The notes under the pieces: generated by a model
The model's database searches: none
The model's input: the letters and a program-made list of their open reading frames with translations, nothing else
Told to the model about the DNA's origin: nothing
Position numbers and translations under genes: made by a program
Assembly: GCA_049602155.1 (NCBI GenBank)
Contig: JBMYRH010000004.1
Coordinates: 62,001 to 126,000, forward strand
Source of the DNA: JBMYRH01 sp049602155
GTDB taxonomy: Bacteria; Myxococcota_A; UBA9042; PHBI01; JBMYRH01
Length of the DNA stretch: 64,000 nt
Reading direction: 5' to 3'
Part shown: positions 35,401 through 42,583 of the stretch, piece after piece
Position numbering within the stretch: the stretch's first letter is position 1
Layout: every line of letters starts with the position of its first letter

Positions 35401-37436
35401 TGTCGTGCGCCTGTCCCCAAAGGAGAGTGCGTATCGTCACTCATACGTCCAATGAGCTGACGCGGCTCAATCCAGAGTCCCGAGCGCGCGAACCGCTCGG
35501 CATCCGTGCCTTGTAACCCGCGTGGCCTAGGCGCCCAATGCGCATCGGCACTGGCTGGCTGAACGAAAGCGCGCCCATCGGCCTCCGTCAGCACAGACTC
35601 CGCTTGTCCCTCCGCGAACATCTTGCCCCGCTCTGAACCAAGCCGCTGCCCCCGGTACAGGGTCGCCGCCGCGCCCAGCGAGTGAGCGAGCGCCACGTCC
35701 GCAGGAACCATGCTCGCCTGACGGCTCACGGGCACCACGCTCAGCGGTCTCAGCTCACGCTGCGCAATGAGAGGTCTTGACCCCTCGCTCAACGAGCCTC
35801 CCTCGCGAGCCGCGTCCTCCGAACCCACTGGCATGGACAGCCATACAACGCCGTCCAGCGCGGCGTCCGACCTCTGCCGAGGCATCGCGCGTTGACGACG
35901 CACACCGTGCTCATCCTGCGGTTGAGAGATCAAGGGTGCGAACGTTGTCACCGGGCTAGCCAGTGGCGCTCGCTTTGTAGCAAGCGCTCCTGCCATCGCT
36001 TCGTGCCGTGACAAGCTCGCAGCCAAAGGCAAATCAGGCCCCCGATCCGAGGCGCTCAGCCACAGGCGGTCGCCCAAAGTATGCTCTGTCCGGCCACCCG
36101 AGGTCGCCGCCATCTCGGCGCTCACGCCCCCCGAGAGGCCACGGGTCGCGACTCGCGGCGCACTCATGGCACCGCGTTGAACTCGAGCGACCAAGCGTCC
36201 CGAACGATCGGCGACAAACTGCGAAGCGAAACGAGGCCGTTCGCTGCGACTCACGTGACTGTTTTGTCCTGCGGGGGGACCACTGCCACGATGATCGCGC
36301 GGCGGAAACACGCCCCCGGTGTATGGCCGAAGATGTAGCGAATCAGAACCCAGTGCGCTGGGAGAGACTAAGCGGCTCAAGCCTGTCGCTATCTCACCAC
36401 CGTCAAGCGCCTTCGACGTTGGTCGCCCAGGCAAAGCGGGCCGAGTCGACGGCCTAGTCTCGGGTCGAGCGAGTCGAGATACGGCGGGCCCAGCTTCAGA
36501 CCGACTCGCCCCGGCCGGTACCTCCGCGGGCATCAACGCTTCCTTGAGCGCGACGAACTCGCCTTCCACGGAGTCGAAGAAGCCAAAGACTGGCGCCGGT
36601 CGTGCGGAAGCGACGTCACCGCTCAAACCAAATCCATCTCGCCCCAGCATCCGTGACAAATTATGAGATGTGACAGCGAGGGGTGCGGCGCTCGCATACT
36701 CGCCGAACACCCCTTCTGCCCATGCAAGAGCCCCCGAGAGACTGGGCGTCGCGCGGCCGATATGTAGCCCGTCAAGAGACACCGGCTTGGCAGACTGCGC
36801 TCCTCTGAGTGAGGCTGGACGAGGTCGGAGCGTCCGCTCTCCTGACGGAAGAGCCGCCGCCTCAGGAGCTTCACCAGCAAGCTGATCGTCTAAAAATAAG
36901 CCGCCCGCTTCCAGCGCCACGACAGCGTCTTGAGCAATATTGCCCCCTCTGCGCCAGGCCAATGCGTTTTTTTCTCCACGACGACGGGCGGGTGCTCTCC
37001 GCGTCGATGAGCGCGGAGCGTCAAAGAGCGAACGGGCTCTCCGTCGCACCCCACGGGGAGCGCGCGGCTCGTCCAGCCCCAGCTCGTCCTCCAGCTGAAT
37101 TGCTAGCCTCTCCTCGTCGAAGAATGAGTAGCCCTCGCGAAGGCCAAGTCTCTGTCCCCAGGTCCCAAGCCAGCCGCCTGAGAGAAGCGCATCACTCAGC
37201 CCCAAGCCCTCAGTCCAACGCTCTCCAGTTCGCGCCGATAAATTATCCGCGATCCGATCGGACCATCGGATCGACTTAGCTCCGAGCATCGCGCCATCAG
37301 CACTGGGCAGTACGCCGTGATAGCGACCGAACATCGACGACGCAAAGCGCCCCACCCCTTCGAGGTCATGGACCTCCGAGTCAGTTGGCGAGACCCCGTG
37401 GGTCAGCAGCTCGATGATGCGGTGCGTGGGTGCCAT
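32433..37436 (-). CDS. Giant 1667-residue low-complexity protein of the injection operon
   Basis: A single open frame of 1667 residues, visibly rich in Ala, Arg, Ser, Gly and Leu with many short disordered stretches. I find no catalytic motif, signal peptide or membrane helix. The N-terminus (about 1-110) and the C-terminal helix (KAAFEKLAYEMADRVARRLK, last 30 residues) look ordered; the C-terminal helix resembles an anchor. Two tandem copies of EMPPTGP (positions 33277-33316) are the only clear internal repeat. It lies between tube 2 and the LysM protein. It could be the tape measure, a tube cargo or a scaffold; no other tape-measure candidate exists in the operon. Family unknown to me. Confidence 0.75.
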   Translation of the reverse strand: MAPTHRIIELLTHGVSPTDSEVHDLEGVGRFASSMFGRYHGVLPSADGAMLGAKSIRWSDRIADNLSARTGERWTEGLGLSDALLSGGWLGTWGQRLGLREGYSFFDEERLAIQLEDELGLDEPRAPRGVRRRARSLFDAPRSSTRRAPARRRGEKNALAWRRGGNIAQDAVVALEAGGLFLDDQLAGEAPEAAALPSGERTLRPRPASLRGAQSAKPVSLDGLHIGRATPSLSGALAWAEGVFGEYASAAPLAVTSHNLSRMLGRDGFGLSGDVASARPAPVFGFFDSVEGEFVALKEALMPAEVPAGASRSEAGPAVSRLARPETRPSTRPALPGRPTSKALDGGEIATGLSRLVSPSALGSDSLHLRPYTGGVFPPRDHRGSGPPAGQNSHVSRSERPRFASQFVADRSGRLVARVQRGAMSAPRVATRGLSGGVSAEMAATSGGRTEHTLGDRLWLSASDRGPDLPLAASLSRHEAMAGALATKRAPLASPVTTFAPLISQPQDEHGVRRQRAMPRQRSDAALDGVVWLSMPVGSEDAAREGGSLSEGSRPLIAQRELRPLSVVPVSRQASMVPADVALAHSLGAAATLYRGQRLGSERGKMFAEGQAESVLTEADGRAFVQPASADAHWAPRPRGLQGTDAERFARSGLWIEPRQLIGRMSDDTHSPLGTGARQGPWVADSLESLSTDGGVLESAGLMGEALAARWMAGDGSEAAVESWSPRASRQLRTDLGRGVYASGQYGLDVTMVTPQLAEEEAETSALPSRRRRVPLEHHEQGVSAPQRPAISERMMARIAGDRDARSTRPADDRPPSSEGGALIQGVQPGDLAALISRSSLGQGGPSQAPNVSGRDALMLGSGISDRPASSVARGARTALRRPVSTSREVLAISSFINALREEGTPIAQFSGMGTTVEAAAELEAAQPHLLGHLRALRSGDMMRSWSSDVGDSAVRFAAHVASMNSGQAARVGQALRLAGWREPELRMLHLPGGLETQGTGATQGVGRLPAHESPAPEVGPMLAKQARNRADEASASPEKARTVAGIAEEDPTRATANTRHMARSLARILTETESLSSGVSGGAKGLAAESLLGARHSFVMSTQAEAYFADNAPSRGRRAWTSDLMDAVGELVALAESTTSTGTVADHEGRMAVMRRAQQLQGLWGPKAGEQLGRDVPEVLRRMMAAGASQPSRQPEMWATPLDDGVQLGSMAAGTQFTREPPIGIGADELSPGYGRFGQDERRMLDLTAAQGAEEEPRERAFGSSISRLASRVTNALAVAASGPAGADRLTRAAGRGEGAPLGSRHDDVSIVDAGELTLGAALAPEAMLPGMRSERLGRRPGRGRRHRLADRGLASDLTTVRGQQLTGAAEMPPTGPAEMPPTGPLRASQSARIRDIERQKTTRQIAATLRRAGVAEGKLGSGLLHGLVARLERTASGGSLRRGEIADFTMAWLDRVDGNRTGLDIGLDGVREDVVSAVGAWASSRRSSRLAATSPITEASKVGLPATDRGAGDRSGLRRASRESLSTSSSASRPRHRAATALRQADWKFVDTGSRESTPHADLGQLAAKIMEIAPAAGEAPMPLVAPAVKAVAQTALRKGRGESMGGDAATAGGDAAPSAAGGESGAASEAGKLSKAAFEKLAYEMADRVARRLKREQERKGQWP

Positions 37437-37472
37437 TCAGTTCGCTCACTCCAAACAGTGGTCGTGAGAGCG

Positions 37473-37940
37473 CTAGCCCTTCTTGGTGTACTTAAAATAG
37501 TCGTATTGAATCTTGATGGACTCAAAGGCGATGTCTTTCCCCGTTGAGTCAAAACTGGGCCCCTCATACTCAGAGATGAACGCCCCGTAGATGTCGTACG
37601 TCCCGATCTCGTCAGTCGCTCCGCTCCCTTCACCGTCCTTGAGCAGGATCAGACGAATCGTCTTACGCTCATGAGAGCCGGCCGCGTGCAGTCCAGTCAT
37701 CCACTGATACAGACAGTCGTCCGAGGCTAGAAAGCCCTTCTTCAGAGAGAGAGGCTCGTACGTTTGACCGTCGATCATAGCGACCTCGTACCCGTTGTTC
37801 CCCCCTTCACGCACCCGAGTGACTTTGGTCGTCATCTTTAGGCCACTGACGTCTTTGACACGCAGCGGCTTCGCGACACCGTCAATCTCCAAGAAATAGC
37901 GATATGTCGCGTCATAAGCGATCCGATCGTTGTCCGCCAT
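37473..37940 (-). CDS. Tail-tube protein 2 (Afp5-like)
   Basis: 155 residues of the gp19/Afp tube family. The core YDATYRYFLEIDGVAKPLRV, GLKMTTKVTRVREGGNNGYEVA and TYEPLSLKKGFLASDD are typical. Compared with tube 1 (40748) it is longer and diverged, so it probably forms the baseplate-proximal adaptor ring while tube 1 builds the body, as Afp5 does beside Afp1. It starts 36 bases upstream of the giant protein gene. Confidence 0.9.
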   Translation of the reverse strand: MADNDRIAYDATYRYFLEIDGVAKPLRVKDVSGLKMTTKVTRVREGGNNGYEVAMIDGQTYEPLSLKKGFLASDDCLYQWMTGLHAAGSHERKTIRLILLKDGEGSGATDEIGTYDIYGAFISEYEGPSFDSTGKDIAFESIKIQYDYFKYTKKG

Positions 37941-38067
37941 GATGGGCTCCCTGGGTCTCGACGGATTCGCCGGGCCCCGCGCTACCTCTGTGGTTTAGTG
38001 GCTTGATGTCTTGTGACCCCACCAGTGACAAATGTCCCCGGTTAGCGGGTCTATCTCGGGTCGATGT

Positions 38068-39819
38068 TCAGGCGCCAGATCCGCGCTGCTCAATCTCCGA
38101 ATCGACCTTGAAGACTACGAATTCTGCAGGCCTCACCGGAGCAACTCCACACTCTACGACGACCTGCCCCGCATTCTGGACTTCTGGGGGGTTCGTCTCT
38201 GCGTCACACTTCACGTAAAAGGCATCCTCTGGCGTCGCACCTTTGAAGAACCCTGCTTGCCAGAGCTCGAGCAAAAACGACGTGACCTGATGAACCAGCT
38301 GCTTCCATAGAAACCGGTCGTTGTTCTCGAACACGGACCACTGCAAGCCTCGTTCCACACTTGAGATCACCGAATTCACGATGCGCCGCACAGGCACATA
38401 GCGCCATGCGGGATCACTCGAAGCGGTCCTCGCACCCCAGACACGAATCCCCCTCTGCGGAAGGCTCTTCAGGCAGTTGATCCCTTCTTTGTTCAGTTGG
38501 CCGATGTCCCCATCGGTGAGGTCTCGCCCCATATCGAAAATACCGTTAACCGCCTCATTGGCGGGCGCTCGATACGGTCCCATGGCGTTATCACACCGCG
38601 CGTAGATGCCCGCCACGTGACCTGATGGGGGAACGAGTCGCGAACGCTGACCGTCACTCACCATCACCCAAGGGTAGTAAAACGCCGCGTATGCGCTATC
38701 GAAGAGGAGGCGCCATTGGCTCGCACGCCGATGATCGCGTCCGTCGGGAAAGTCGAGAATGGTGAAGCGGGTCTTCAATCGCTCGCACTGGGTGATCATC
38801 GCGTCCTGCACCACCCAAACATCCTTCTCTGTCCGGAAGCCTTCGCTTCCCTCCAGGGCCCACATGAGATCCGGGATCACGAGGAGGTCAATCTCCTCGA
38901 CGTGCTCGAGCGCGGCCAAGCCATAACGCTCACCGGGGCCAATATTTGCCCCGATAAAATCCTCTGGAGTGACTGAAAACAGACCGTCAGCACCACCCTC
39001 CAAGCAGGTTGGCTCCATGGTCACGGGGTAGCTCTCGGGCAGCGACGTCTCAGAGCGTAAATCACTCACGTGGATCAACGCTGACTGTCGATTGATCACC
39101 TGCTCCGCGTAGCGCTCGGAGGTGGTCGACAAAGACAGGTTTTCAAATCGCTCTTTTGAGGCCCCCCAGCGCACACCAACGGTAAATTCGAGAGGCTCAA
39201 TGAAGGTTGGCGCACCGGAACGAAAGGCCCGCTCCAGGGGCTGACCAGGGTCCCAGCCTATGGTCTTGCCATCCAGGTCGGTGATCGTGCGGTACGTCTC
39301 GGCCTCATGATCACGGATCCGGACAATGCTGCCTTTGGATAAACCGTGAGTGGACTTAATCACAGCTGATGTGTCGCCCTCTCTTAGGTCCAACGTCAGG
39401 AAGGTCGAAACGCGCGGTTCCTGGCGTTCGACATGCACAGAGACGCGGTTGCCCCACTGGCCCTCGCTCGCTGCACTTAGCTTCAGCGTCGGCACACCCG
39501 AGCCATCCAAGACGACACAGGTCGAGGGACATGCCACCGTCTCGCCGCGTCGCGCAACTTGGTGCGCCACTCGAAGGACGTAGCAAACCTCTCCACCATT
39601 CTCAAAGAACCCGGAGACCGCGGTATCGAGATACACCTCCGCATCCAAGTCACCGTAGATACGACGGAACTCTTCAAACGAAGTCAGTCGGACCGGCTCA
39701 TTAGTCGGGCCTCTCTGTGTCAGGCCAACAAAACCTGGAACACCGCAAGGGCCCAATTCTAGTCGGACCGACCCTCCAGCGTCGCGAGCGACGTAGACTC
39801 CTGGTGCGCGTGTGCTCAC
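38068..39819 (-). CDS. Tail-sheath protein 2 (longer paralogue)
   Basis: 583 residues. The N-terminal APGVYVARDAGGSVRLELGP, GPTNEPVRLTSFEEFRRIYG and the C-terminal FYVKCDAETNPPEVQNAGQV ... RPAEFVVFKV mark a contractile-tail sheath. It is 200 residues longer than sheath 1; the extra lies between about residues 110 and 290 and includes a beta-rich insert (LTLDLREGDTSAVIKSTHG), which probably decorates the outer surface. The start is GTG 39819, with AGGAGGG upstream. Multiple unequal sheaths are usual in Afp/PVC systems. Confidence 0.93.
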   Translation of the reverse strand: MSTRAPGVYVARDAGGSVRLELGPCGVPGFVGLTQRGPTNEPVRLTSFEEFRRIYGDLDAEVYLDTAVSGFFENGGEVCYVLRVAHQVARRGETVACPSTCVVLDGSGVPTLKLSAASEGQWGNRVSVHVERQEPRVSTFLTLDLREGDTSAVIKSTHGLSKGSIVRIRDHEAETYRTITDLDGKTIGWDPGQPLERAFRSGAPTFIEPLEFTVGVRWGASKERFENLSLSTTSERYAEQVINRQSALIHVSDLRSETSLPESYPVTMEPTCLEGGADGLFSVTPEDFIGANIGPGERYGLAALEHVEEIDLLVIPDLMWALEGSEGFRTEKDVWVVQDAMITQCERLKTRFTILDFPDGRDHRRASQWRLLFDSAYAAFYYPWVMVSDGQRSRLVPPSGHVAGIYARCDNAMGPYRAPANEAVNGIFDMGRDLTDGDIGQLNKEGINCLKSLPQRGIRVWGARTASSDPAWRYVPVRRIVNSVISSVERGLQWSVFENNDRFLWKQLVHQVTSFLLELWQAGFFKGATPEDAFYVKCDAETNPPEVQNAGQVVVECGVAPVRPAEFVVFKVDSEIEQRGSGA

Positions 39820-39916
39820 CGTGTGTCCCTCCTGTGCCTCGAATCCTGGCTCATGGCCGCTTCAACCTCGGCGCCTAAACGAACGCCACGCTAACCCGCA
39901 TCCTGTCCTCAATCAG

Positions 39917-40081
39917 CTAGGAGGACCGAGATCGGTTAATCTCCTTGTTGATCTCAGAAATCTCACGCACCCACACCTGACGCTCCCGATGCTCCATTGC
40001 GAGGATGTCATCGATGCCCCAGTGGAAATGGTACGCGATGTACGCTACCTCCTGATAGATGCGCTCCAGGGGGTAGCTTAC
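39917..40081 (-). CDS. DUF6760-like small eCIS protein without a standard start codon
   Basis: A 54-residue reading frame starting at the codon GTA 40081-40079 gives VSYPLERIYQEVAYIAYHFH, then DILAMEHRERQVWVREISEI, ending NRSRSS. Members of this small contractile-tail family begin M(S/G)YPLE and are always short, so the product is convincing. But no ATG, GTG, TTG or CTG precedes it in frame back to a stop codon. The frame overlaps the end of the preceding gene in -1 register just after a five-G run (40085-40093 region), so programmed -1 frameshifting or a non-canonical start are the two explanations. It is just upstream of sheath 2. Confidence 0.7.
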   Translation of the reverse strand, partial: VSYPLERIYQEVAYIAYHFHWGIDDILAMEHRERQVWVREISEINKEINRSRSS

Positions 40082-40449
40082 GATTCCCCCAAGTCGGCCC
40101 CTAGGTCGACCTCAAAGTCATGACTGCAAGATGGACACTTGACGTTCACGGCCGCCGTGCCCTCCTCATTCACTCTGCGATAGAAGTCCTGCAGATAGGC
40201 GAGGTCTGTCGAAAACAACCCTTCGATCACGCTCGGGTTGATCGACTTCAAATCGCCCAGGACCTCGATCACCCGACTCAACAGGATCACGACCAGGTAG
40301 GCGCGGTTGTTCTGAACCCGATAATCCTGCAGCGGGATGATCTCATCCTTGGCTGTCGCCAAGCGCATCACGCCTTTGCGGTGAACGTTGCCGTCCTTAT
40401 CGACAAAACCCTTTGGAAGGGTGAACTCGAATTGCGTCTTAAACGCCAT
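40078..40449 (-). CDS. Phage tail assembly protein (eCIS type)
   Basis: 123 residues of the small tail-assembly family found between tube and later tail genes. The core FEFTLPKGFVDKDGNVHRKG, RLATAKDEIIPLQDYRVQNN and EGLFSTDLAYLQDFYRRVNE is typical. A CPSC knuckle lies near the C-terminus (VNVKCPSCSHDFEVDLG). In tailed phages the equivalent position holds a tail assembly chaperone that often undergoes -1 frameshifting. It ends overlapping the DUF6760-like frame by four bases. Confidence 0.8.
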   Translation of the reverse strand: MAFKTQFEFTLPKGFVDKDGNVHRKGVMRLATAKDEIIPLQDYRVQNNRAYLVVILLSRVIEVLGDLKSINPSVIEGLFSTDLAYLQDFYRRVNEEGTAAVNVKCPSCSHDFEVDLGADLGES

Positions 40450-40576
40450 GTGCTCCTACCTTTTGCTTCGGTCAGTACACTGACCATTCACCTGATCTTT
40501 GGTAGCGCGCCACCGGCTGCCTTGCAAGTCGGACAGCCCGTATCTCAATCGCCCCAAATCGTGCCACTCATCGCTA

Positions 40577-40629
40577 CATATGAGCTGCATAGCTCCAAGC
40601 CACTGGGTTGGAGCTATGCAGCTCATATG
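40577..40629. repeat. Perfect 22-bp inverted repeat between tube 1 and the rest of the operon
   Basis: Arms at 40577-40598 and 40608-40629 are exact reverse complements with a nine-base loop (GCCACTGGG). Each arm begins or ends with CATATG. The structure would form an extremely stable hairpin in RNA from either strand. It lies just downstream of the terminator below, in the 300-base gap between tube 1 and the tail-assembly gene. It is not coding. Possible roles are transcript stabilisation, an RNase III site, an antitermination element or a protein-binding palindrome. Confidence 0.9.
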
Positions 40630-40637
40630 ACACTCAT

Positions 40638-40668
40638 AAAAAAGGCGGACAGCCACAGGCTGTCCGCC
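40638..40668 (-). terminator. Intrinsic terminator after tube 1
   Basis: An 11-bp perfect stem (40644-40654 with 40658-40668, three-base loop) is followed, on the minus strand, by six U residues (40643-40638). This is a classical rho-independent terminator for the operon direction, 80 bases past the tube 1 stop. It would cut most transcripts after sheath 1 and tube 1, which are needed in highest copy number, leaving read-through for baseplate genes. Confidence 0.85.
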
Positions 40669-40712
40669 CCATATGTTACTCGCCGATCCCGCCCCTCACA
40701 GGGAGGGATCGA

Positions 40713-40737
40713 CCGAGACGCTCGCCGAGCGTCTCGG
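40713..40737. repeat. 10-bp hairpin immediately after tube 1
   Basis: Arms 40713-40722 (CCGAGACGCT) and 40728-40737 with loop CGCCG. It begins only 11 bases beyond the tube 1 stop codon on the minus strand. It has no T-run and probably protects the 3' end of the abundant sheath-tube mRNA from exonucleases. Confidence 0.6.
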
Positions 40738-40747
40738 CGCTCACAGA

Positions 40748-41179
40748 TTAGCCCTTCTCGAGCTTCTCAACTGCGAGCTCGACCTCCTCGACATTCACCT
40801 CGGTACCTTTACCGTCGAGGGTAAAGCCCTTCCACTTGCAAGGCCATGCCTCATAGAAGTTGTAGCGCATGATCTCTTCACCATCGTCTCCGCACAGGAT
40901 GATGGAACCGGACTTGCGGCTCACCTTCCCGTCGATGACCTCTTTGCGCCAATCCCACAACTCAGTGTTGTTGATGTAGCCACGCTTGAGCGTCACGTTG
41001 GAGTACTTGGTTCGACCTGGGCGCTTACGCAGGATGATGTCATCCCCGTCTTGGTACTCGACGATTTCCGTCTCCGAGTCCAAGCCCTCTACGTTGCGGA
41101 AGGCACCTTGAGTGACGCCTTCGATCTCGACCTTGAAGTTAAAGTTACCAATGTGGTCATGGTCACGCCGGTTCGGCAT
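40748..41179 (-). CDS. Tail-tube protein 1 (main tube, Afp1-like)
   Basis: 143 residues of the contractile-tail tube (gp19-like) family. HIGNFNFKVEIEGVTQGAFR, NVEGLDSETEIVEYQDGDD and RTKYSNVTLKRGYINNTEL are canonical. The shorter length, higher conservation and position directly after sheath 1 make it the main tube subunit. AAGGAGG lies upstream of its ATG. A pair of competing hairpins occupies the gap to sheath 1, and a terminator lies just after the gene. Confidence 0.95.
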   Translation of the reverse strand: MPNRRDHDHIGNFNFKVEIEGVTQGAFRNVEGLDSETEIVEYQDGDDIILRKRPGRTKYSNVTLKRGYINNTELWDWRKEVIDGKVSRKSGSIILCGDDGEEIMRYNFYEAWPCKWKGFTLDGKGTEVNVEEVELAVEKLEKG

Positions 41180-41201
41180 GTTGGCCTCCTAAGGAGAAAC
41201 C

Positions 41202-41236
41202 GGGTCCAGTTTTGGACCCCGGAACAACCGGGGTCC
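41202..41236 (-). promoter_or_regulatory. Two mutually exclusive hairpins between sheath 1 and tube 1
   Basis: Hairpin A has a 9-bp perfect stem (41214-41222 with 41228-41236, five-base loop). Hairpin B pairs 41202-41208 with 41213-41219 (7 bp, four-base loop, GGTCC-type arms). They share bases 41214-41219, so only one can form at a time. They lie directly ahead of the tube 1 ribosome-binding site (CCTCCTTAGG region near 41187-41194). Such a design can tune translation or mRNA processing between the two genes. No long U-run follows, so it is not a plain terminator. Confidence 0.55.
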
Positions 41237-41264
41237 TCCGCTGGAAATTGAAAACTTGTTGTCG

Positions 41265-42416
41265 CTATTCAGCGATGTCGCCACCGGACGGCATCTGACC
41301 GATCCGGAAGATGACAAACTCGGCAGGTTTCACAGGACACATGCCGATTTCACAAATCATCTGGCCCGCATCAATGACCTCTGGTGGGTTCGTCTCTCCG
41401 TCGCACTTGACGTAGAACGCCTCCTCAGGCGTCGCACCGAAGAGTGCCCCCTGACGCCACAGACGCATCATAAACGCCGTGATGTCACGCGTGACACGCT
41501 TCCATAGCCGCTGGTCATTCGGCTCAAAGACTGCCCACTGGGTGCCGATCTCGATTGAGGCCTCCACCATGTTGAACAATCGCCGCACGTTGATGTAACG
41601 CCAGCTCGCATCCGACGAAATCGTACGAGCACCCCAGACGCGGATCCCGCGATTTGGGAACTCTCGGATGCAGTTGATGCCCTTCGGGTTCAGGATATCC
41701 TGCTCACCCTTGGTCACCGTGTACTTCAGCCCAAGTGCACCACGGACGAGCTCATTCGCCGGTGCCTTGTGAACACCGCGCTCTCCGTCGACACGCGCGT
41801 AGACACCCGCCATGTAGCCACTCGGCGGCATGAAGATGTTCCCTTTGTACGGGTCGTAGACCTCAACCCAAGGGAAGTAGTAAGCGCCGTACTTCGAGTC
41901 ACGGGGCTTAGGCAGCTTGTTCACTCCGCCCTTCTCGATGACCTCTGGCGAGTCGAGGAGCGCAAAGCGGTACCGCATATTCTCGCAATGCGAGAGCACT
42001 GCATCTTGAATCGCGGGATCCGTCTGGCCAGGAGCAACGACCATGTTGATGTCATCGACATCCGTGAAGGCCAAGAGCCCGGTACGCGTACCAGGACCAT
42101 TGTCCGTGCCGATGTACAGGCCAGCCTTACCACCCTTCTTCTCTCCCTCGGGCTTGCCGACGTTGAGAACATAACAACGGCCGCCACCGTTGTTAAAGAA
42201 GCCGTAGACGGCATGAGCCATGTACTCGCTATTCTGGAAATCACCGAAATTCTTAGTGAACTGACTCCAGTTCGTGCAGAAAATAGGTTCATTAACTGGG
42301 CCGATATCACACTCGCCGATGAAGCCCACCGTGCTGGTGCCGACCATTTCGAGCGGCTTAGTACCGCGGTCGACCTCTTCCACGTAAACACCGGGAGACA
42401 GGTAGCTAGTAGCCAT
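41265..42416 (-). CDS. Tail-sheath protein 1 (main sheath)
   Basis: 383 residues of the contractile sheath family. YLSPGVYVEEVDRGTKPLEM, the VGFIGECDIGPVNEPIFCTN segment, and the conserved C-terminal EEAFYVKCDGETNPPEVIDA ... KPAEFVIFRIGQ are present. It is shorter than sheath 2 because it lacks the decorating insert. It should be the main contractile subunit, partnering tube 1 (85 bases downstream). GGAGGAACGTGACAA precedes the ATG. Confidence 0.95.
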   Translation of the reverse strand: MATSYLSPGVYVEEVDRGTKPLEMVGTSTVGFIGECDIGPVNEPIFCTNWSQFTKNFGDFQNSEYMAHAVYGFFNNGGGRCYVLNVGKPEGEKKGGKAGLYIGTDNGPGTRTGLLAFTDVDDINMVVAPGQTDPAIQDAVLSHCENMRYRFALLDSPEVIEKGGVNKLPKPRDSKYGAYYFPWVEVYDPYKGNIFMPPSGYMAGVYARVDGERGVHKAPANELVRGALGLKYTVTKGEQDILNPKGINCIREFPNRGIRVWGARTISSDASWRYINVRRLFNMVEASIEIGTQWAVFEPNDQRLWKRVTRDITAFMMRLWRQGALFGATPEEAFYVKCDGETNPPEVIDAGQMICEIGMCPVKPAEFVIFRIGQMPSGGDIAE

Positions 42417-42583
42417 TTGTCACGTTCCTCCAACGTTAAGGATTGTGGGTTCGCACCCGTCATGCCCCGCTGTGGGGCTAACTTATCTTAAAAAACTGTC
42501 GAGCTTTCGCCCTACTGTCCGAACCCACTTTGAGTTCGTTTTAAGGGATGGGTGTCCCACGTCGCTTCGACCGGTGTGGTCTT
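42417..42583 (-). other. Structured leader between DUF4255 gene and sheath 1
   Basis: On the minus strand this 167-base gap contains several short stems: CGAACTC/GGGTTCG, a GGGC-GAAA-GCTC stem with a GNRA loop followed by GACAGTTTTTT, GCCCC/GGGGC, and a GGGT-GCGA-ACCC stem. The GNRA stem followed by six T residues could act as a weak terminator or internal processing site. No open frame is visible. An internal promoter is possible but I cannot point to a good -10. Confidence 0.45.
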
